From assembly GCF_018140925.1 (NCBI RefSeq), contig NZ_CP073315.1:2418001-2482000 (forward strand): a DNA stretch of 64,000 nucleotides, read 5' to 3'. The position numbers were made by a program, and so were the translations under genes. Shown here piece by piece: positions 60,151 through 64,000 of the stretch. Every line of letters begins with the position of its first letter. Position 1 is the first letter of the stretch. Below the pieces are notes generated by a model, which was given only the letters and a program-made list of their open reading frames with translations, did not search any database and was not told the DNA's origin. The DNA is from Psychrobacillus sp. INOP01 (GTDB taxonomy: Bacteria > Bacillota > Bacilli > Bacillales_A > Planococcaceae).

Positions 60151-61179
60151 TTGGTCTTGAATCTAGTGGCAAATTTATATAAGAAAGCAGTGGTTAAAGT
60201 GAAAACCAAGAAGAGGTTTAGATTTCGAATTATTATTAGAAACATTGTATTAGCAATAGCTACATTATTCCTTATTTGGGTTGCTTTCCATCAAGTTATG
60301 GTCGCATATGAACAAAAGAGTTACCCAGCATTAGATAAATTAGTTGAGGTGGATGGAAAGAATATGCACGTGTATACAAAAGGAGAGGGGCCAAATACAA
60401 TTGTTTTGTTAAGTGGTTTAGGTACGGTAGCACCTGTGTTGGATTTTGAGCCATTAATTGATGAGATGTCAAAAAGAAATAAGGTTGTTGTGGTAGAGCC
60501 TTTTGGTTATGGTTGGAGCGACCTAACAGATAAGGATCGAACAGTGGAGAGTTTAGTACAGGAACTAAGGACAGCTTTAATAAAATCGAATATCGAAGGG
60601 CCATATATATTGATGCCCCATTCTATTTCCGGGGTCTATAGTATGTATTATGCAAATAAATATCCAGAGGAAATTAAAGCTATTATAGGAATCGATCCCA
60701 CCTTACCTAATGCCTTAGAGTATTTTGATGAATCTGTTCCAACAATGCCCAAGTATATGAGTTACATCGCCCCCACGGGAATTGCGAGATTGGCATTAAA
60801 TTTAAGTCCAGAAGACTTCCTTCCTTTAGCAGACGAAGGAACTTATTCAGAAAAAAATTTAAAAATGACCAAAATCCTTTCCGCGCAGAAAGGGTATAAC
60901 AAAAATGTAGTAAATGAAGCAAATGAAATAAATAATAACATTAAAAAAACGCGTAATTTAACATTTCCTTCAGATATGCCTGTTATGATTTTTACGACAA
61001 ACGATAAAAAAGTGAATGAGGAAGGAAAATCGAATATTACTTTTTATCAATCGGAATTACGTAATGTGTCTTTACATAAAATTGTTCCTCTAGAAGGACA
61101 TCATTATCTGCACTGGACTCAATACAAGGAAATGAGTAAATATGTTAATGAATTTACCGATGCATTTGAAAATGATTGA
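60151..61179 (+). CDS. membrane-anchored alpha/beta hydrolase
   Basis: The protein (up to 342 residues) has a basic N-terminus and one membrane helix (about 28-48: NIVLAIATLFLIWVAFHQV), then an extracellular alpha/beta-hydrolase domain: oxyanion region LLSGLGTVAPVLDFEP, VVVEPFGYGWSD, the nucleophile elbow MPHSISGVYSMYYA (serine in H-S-I-S-G), and a terminal histidine in LEGHHYLHW. Substrate unknown. The start is uncertain: TTG at 60151 or 60157, or GTG at 60199 just before KTKKRFRFR. A 72-base piece of this gene is duplicated at 58464. Confidence 0.82.
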   Translation: MVLNLVANLYKKAVVKVKTKKRFRFRIIIRNIVLAIATLFLIWVAFHQVMVAYEQKSYPALDKLVEVDGKNMHVYTKGEGPNTIVLLSGLGTVAPVLDFEPLIDEMSKRNKVVVVEPFGYGWSDLTDKDRTVESLVQELRTALIKSNIEGPYILMPHSISGVYSMYYANKYPEEIKAIIGIDPTLPNALEYFDESVPTMPKYMSYIAPTGIARLALNLSPEDFLPLADEGTYSEKNLKMTKILSAQKGYNKNVVNEANEINNNIKKTRNLTFPSDMPVMIFTTNDKKVNEEGKSNITFYQSELRNVSLHKIVPLEGHHYLHWTQYKEMSKYVNEFTDAFEND

Positions 61180-61724
61180 ATTAAATCATGGTGCCTGCCA
61201 CTAAAGTTATTTTGTTTTTTCATAAAGAGCTCTATTCGTTCCTATTTTTTCTGTCTACTTATTGCACGATAAATAGGCTAATTACATATCATGGAAAGAA
61301 TGTGCTTTGTAAACACATTTCAATTGCTAAAAAGGCAGGCCAAGTTATGGATGCTGAAATTAAATACCTTGGAATAGTTGTCCTGAATTACATGGAAATC
61401 ACCTCTATTAAAAATCGGAAAGAGTTCTACTTGTTTTAGGGGCTCCCGTTTATCACTTTGTTCGTTCTAAGTGGTTTTTGGCGATTTATTAACGCTTTAT
61501 TTACTCTTTTTACTCAAATTAAAAATAACGCTGAGATTTTTAACCTATAAATTTTTTTATAGGTATTTATAAACCTTTGGGGAAATTTCATTAAACCCTT
61601 AGTTGGATTATGAATGTGTTGTTTACCATCCCTATGAATCATTTTTCCGATATTATCTAACTCTACCTTTACCATCCATCTAAAAAAAGGAATATTATAA
61701 CTAATAGGGTTGAGGAGGAGTTTA
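61180..61724. other. intergenic stretch upstream of the second LXG unit
   Basis: A short open frame at 61188-61439 lacks a ribosome binding site and family resemblance and is not called. A hairpin ACCTATAAA ... TTTATAGGT lies near 61545. From about 61615 the sequence resembles 33435-33547 upstream of the first LXG unit, so the shared promoter is probably here. Confidence 0.45.
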
Positions 61725-61817
61725 ATGTTTCAGGAAAGGAAGATATCATTTTTTAGAGTCAACAGTTGCCCCTTACATTCTTTCAATAGAAGAAAAGAAT
61801 CCAAGGTGTATCTATGA
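61725..61817 (+). CDS. 30-residue leader peptide overlapping the second LXG gene
   Basis: A second copy of the leader: ATG after GAGGAGGAG, 30 codons opening MFQERKISFF and ending KESKVYL, with TGA overlapping the LXG ATG. It keeps 20 of 30 residues of the leader at 33548 with the same length and no indel, although a good part of the middle has changed. One cysteine (residue 15) is shared. Confidence 0.6.
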   Translation: MFQERKISFFRVNSCPLHSFNRRKESKVYL

Positions 61818-63538
61818 AAATACTGGACGTAGATTTATTTCAAGATGGTTTAAGACGAAATATAGCAATGTTGGACAGGCTTGGAAGTGAAGTAGAGGCA
61901 ATCCATCGTGCAGTAGAAGGATTAGTAGCGATGGAAGACAAACTTAAAGGGGAAGGAGGGAGTGCCCTTCGTGCTTTCTATGCGGAATGTCATCTGCCAT
62001 TACTCCAACAATTTCTCGTTTCTGCTGCTGGTTATAAGCAAGTGCTTCAACAAATGGAAAGCGCTCTAGATACCCTCGAACCAGATACGACGGGTCATAT
62101 TGTGGAGCAATTTCTAGAGGGTGAAGTAGAGCAGGGACTTACTACAATCGCACAACTGACTGAAAATCTAACGAATGAGTCAAACAGTATTATGGACCAG
62201 GTCAGCGATATCGTGGCCCTTCCGCATCTAGACGATAGTGGAGTACAGGAAGGCGTTCTAGATGCAAAAAGAAAGCGAGACGATACAGTAAGTAGACTTC
62301 AAGAATTTGATGCAACCCAGACAGCCGCTTTACTACCTTTCGAGCAAGACATGCAGGCAATGGATACGTGGATCAATAACATGGAAGAGATGTTCGCAAG
62401 TAATCTCACGGATATCCACTTTCAAACAGATCGTTGGGCGGAGTTAGTTGCATGTAGTCGCCCATTAACCATTTCCACGCCAACGATTGAAGGAGAAATG
62501 TGCCTACGTGAAGAAGAGGAAGAAAAGTCGGTTGTAGATACTGGTTTAGAAGTAGTAGATGGAATTTTAAGTGGTCTATTTGATGTAGGGAAAGATTTGG
62601 TTACAGGTATTGTAGATATATTCCAAGACCCGAAAGCCACACTGGAAGCTACGGTGGAGGCAGTTACTAATCCCGTAGAGACATATAACACGATAAAATC
62701 GGCCATCACCACTTCCTATGAACGCGATATGGTCAATGGTGATGCCAATTCCCGTGCTCATTGGGTAACCTATGCATTAGGCACTGTTGCCACTTCAGTA
62801 GTTGGAACAAAGAGTGTCGGTGCACTTACCAAATCAGGGGTTAAGGTCACAAAGGCAGTTGTTCCAAAAGTAGCCGGAGCAGTAAATAATGCCTCGGCAT
62901 CATTAGCTAATCTATTACCTTACGGACCCCGTCCACAGTTTGCGATCGCAGGTGAAGTTCCTTATAACACAGTGAATGCAACGGGCTTGAGGGATCAGGT
63001 GACTTCTATAGTGAGGGCTGAAAGTGGAGTTAAGGGTACGGTTAAAGATAGGCAGATATACTATACTAGAGGTTTTGACGTAGAGCCTAAATATAGCTCT
63101 TATGAGCAAAGGGTAAAAACCACACCTGTTAATAAAGGCGAATGGAGTAGCGAACGAGCAGAGTCGTTATTTATCTCGGATAAGACTGGAGAAGTTAAAA
63201 AATATCTTGATGAAGCCGGTGTAGACGGAGTTGATTACAAAAACGGAATGCCTGACTTTTCACCATTTTCCAAAGGTGAAATAAAATTAGAAAACATGAC
63301 TAATGATAGAAAATCAAATTTTTCAACTGCTGATGAAGAATTGGCTAAAAAGTGGAGTACACCAGATAAAAAGTGGACAGCAGAAGATGTAGCTGATTGG
63401 CGAGAAGATAATAAATATACTTGGCATGAACTTAATGACTTGGAAACAATACAATTGGTACCTAGTAAAATTAATAGTGTTTTTAAACATTTGGGTGGAG
63501 TTGGCGAATATAATATAAAAGTTAAGATAGGAGAGTAA
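61814..63538 (+). CDS. LXG-domain polymorphic toxin with HNH/WHE nuclease C-terminus
   Basis: The 574-residue protein has the same LXG domain (about 1-205) as the toxin at 33637, then an acidic joint (LREEEEEKSVVDTG), a conserved linker (about 243-395, ending GEVPYNTVNATGL) shared with the broken cassette at 35884, and a unique C-terminal nuclease. The latter reads GVDYKNGMPDFSPFSKGE, NMTNDRKSNFSTADEELAKKW, KYTWHELNDLETIQLVPSKIN and KHLGG: an HNH/Endonuclease VII-superfamily toxin with a W-H-E active-site motif. Predicted DNase delivered through type VII secretion. AAGG and ATGA overlap precede the start. Confidence 0.9.
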   Translation: MKILDVDLFQDGLRRNIAMLDRLGSEVEAIHRAVEGLVAMEDKLKGEGGSALRAFYAECHLPLLQQFLVSAAGYKQVLQQMESALDTLEPDTTGHIVEQFLEGEVEQGLTTIAQLTENLTNESNSIMDQVSDIVALPHLDDSGVQEGVLDAKRKRDDTVSRLQEFDATQTAALLPFEQDMQAMDTWINNMEEMFASNLTDIHFQTDRWAELVACSRPLTISTPTIEGEMCLREEEEEKSVVDTGLEVVDGILSGLFDVGKDLVTGIVDIFQDPKATLEATVEAVTNPVETYNTIKSAITTSYERDMVNGDANSRAHWVTYALGTVATSVVGTKSVGALTKSGVKVTKAVVPKVAGAVNNASASLANLLPYGPRPQFAIAGEVPYNTVNATGLRDQVTSIVRAESGVKGTVKDRQIYYTRGFDVEPKYSSYEQRVKTTPVNKGEWSSERAESLFISDKTGEVKKYLDEAGVDGVDYKNGMPDFSPFSKGEIKLENMTNDRKSNFSTADEELAKKWSTPDKKWTAEDVADWREDNKYTWHELNDLETIQLVPSKINSVFKHLGGVGEYNIKVKIGE

Positions 63539-63544
63539 TTAAGA

Positions 63545-64000
63545 ATGACAATGATTAATGATGATTTATTTGGAAAACTTGAATATAAAAATAATTTCTG
63601 GAGAGGAAAAACAACTATTAGAATGTTTGACTTGGAGAAAGAAATATTTTTAAGTATTGATGCACATGAAAGTGCTGATTTTTCAAATGTACAAAGAGAA
63701 GCATTTTTTAATTTTATTCAAAATATGAAAAATATAATAAATGAGGCAGAAGAGCAAGTATATGACTACTATAGTGAGAATTATGAAGAGTATAGAGAGA
63801 TGTTAGGGAATAAATCAGAAGCAGATAATTCTGCTCCAAAAATTGAATCTACCTCAGATTTAAAAAGTCTAGTGAAGCCAACTGAATTAATTGTAAGAAG
63901 AGTAAGAAAGAATGGAAAAAGAAGACTAGGTTTGCTTTGTGATGTCTCTTGGGATATTGAAAATGGATTAGGAATAAAAATTGAAGATGAAATTGTAGAA
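63545..64000 (+). CDS. putative immunity protein (DUF6985-like), cut by the window edge
   Basis: An open frame of 152 codons runs off the right edge, starting six bases after the toxin stop with AGGAG 11 bases before the ATG. The visible part has NDDLFGKLEYKNNFWRGKT, SVDA-like FLSIDAHESADFSNVQREAF and an acidic helix with YYSENYEEYREM, then GLLCDVSWDIENGLGIKIEDE. This is reminiscent of DUF6985-type proteins found after HNH toxins; family call is tentative. Position makes it the cognate immunity gene. Confidence 0.7.
   Translation, partial: MTMINDDLFGKLEYKNNFWRGKTTIRMFDLEKEIFLSIDAHESADFSNVQREAFFNFIQNMKNIINEAEEQVYDYYSENYEEYREMLGNKSEADNSAPKIESTSDLKSLVKPTELIVRRVRKNGKRRLGLLCDVSWDIENGLGIKIEDEIVE

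Noticed and set aside
61188-61439. 83-codon open frame after the alpha/beta hydrolase
   Set aside because: No ribosome binding site, composition unlike a folded protein at the start, and no family recognised; the part from about residue 45 could be a gene remnant but not a gene.

Overview
This AT-rich window with strong AGGAGG-type ribosome binding sites, frequent TTG/GTG starts, SigB-type promoters, a cre box, a Fur box, KinB-like kinases, OpuA/GbsR and LXG toxins points to an endospore-forming Bacillales chromosome. The protein flavour suggests a Planococcaceae/Caryophanaceae relative such as Psychrobacillus, Lysinibacillus or Sporosarcina; the genus is inference only. No rRNA, tRNA or CRISPR array was seen.

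Layout. 0-9 kb: two SigB-promoted paralogues of a general-stress protein (one cut by the window edge), a MerR regulator with a CNNM/CorC-type metal exporter whose start codon sits behind a hairpin, a SWIM/SNF2 helicase, and a plasmid-style ParM actin plus adaptor preceded by a cluster of TGTAYACA iterons. 9.3-21.2 kb: a full carbon-phosphorus lyase locus (phnF, phnGHIJKML, a PHP-family phosphoesterase in place of phnP/phnN, and the transporter phnDCEE). 21.4-25.2 kb: GbsR regulator and divergent opuA glycine-betaine transporter. 25.5-30.4 kb: PRD regulator with fused EIIA, ascorbate-type PTS EIIB and EIIC, then a Fur-controlled iron-siderophore binding lipoprotein. 30.6-32.8 kb: YbdG-like MscS channel, an orphan Imm30-like immunity protein and a small helical protein.

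32.8-37.4 kb is a polymorphic-toxin zone: decayed fragments (amino-acid ABC ATPase, second ParR-like 3' end), a 30-codon leader peptide overlapping an intact LXG toxin with an RNase A-like C-terminus, its immunity gene, then a decapitated and frameshifted second LXG toxin cassette with an intact candidate immunity gene. 38.2-42.5 kb: two tandem KinB-like histidine kinases, another LXG scrap and a secreted protein of unknown function.

42.8-57.5 kb is a long co-directional amino-sugar/glycan operon: RpiR regulator, YesL, cre box, carbohydrate ABC binding protein and two permeases without an ATPase, DUF4127, FAD oxidoreductase, GHL10-like TIM barrel, NanE, ROK kinase, esterase, GH20 hexosaminidase and an SGNH esterase. 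Several of its gene junctions carry copies of a short GGGACAGG-type hairpin repeat placed just before the next ribosome binding site.

57.7-64 kb returns to toxin territory: a scrambled acetylxylan-esterase pseudogene fused to a scrap of a nearby alpha/beta hydrolase and to an orphan HNH (WHH) toxin C-terminus, two SUKH immunity genes, the intact hydrolase, and a second complete leader-LXG unit with an HNH/WHE nuclease C-terminus and the start of a downstream immunity gene. The two LXG loci share near-identical N-terminal modules, leader ORFs and terminator flanks but different toxin ends, as expected for toxins diversified by C-terminal exchange. The conserved overlapping leader ORF is the most interesting candidate for something undescribed here.
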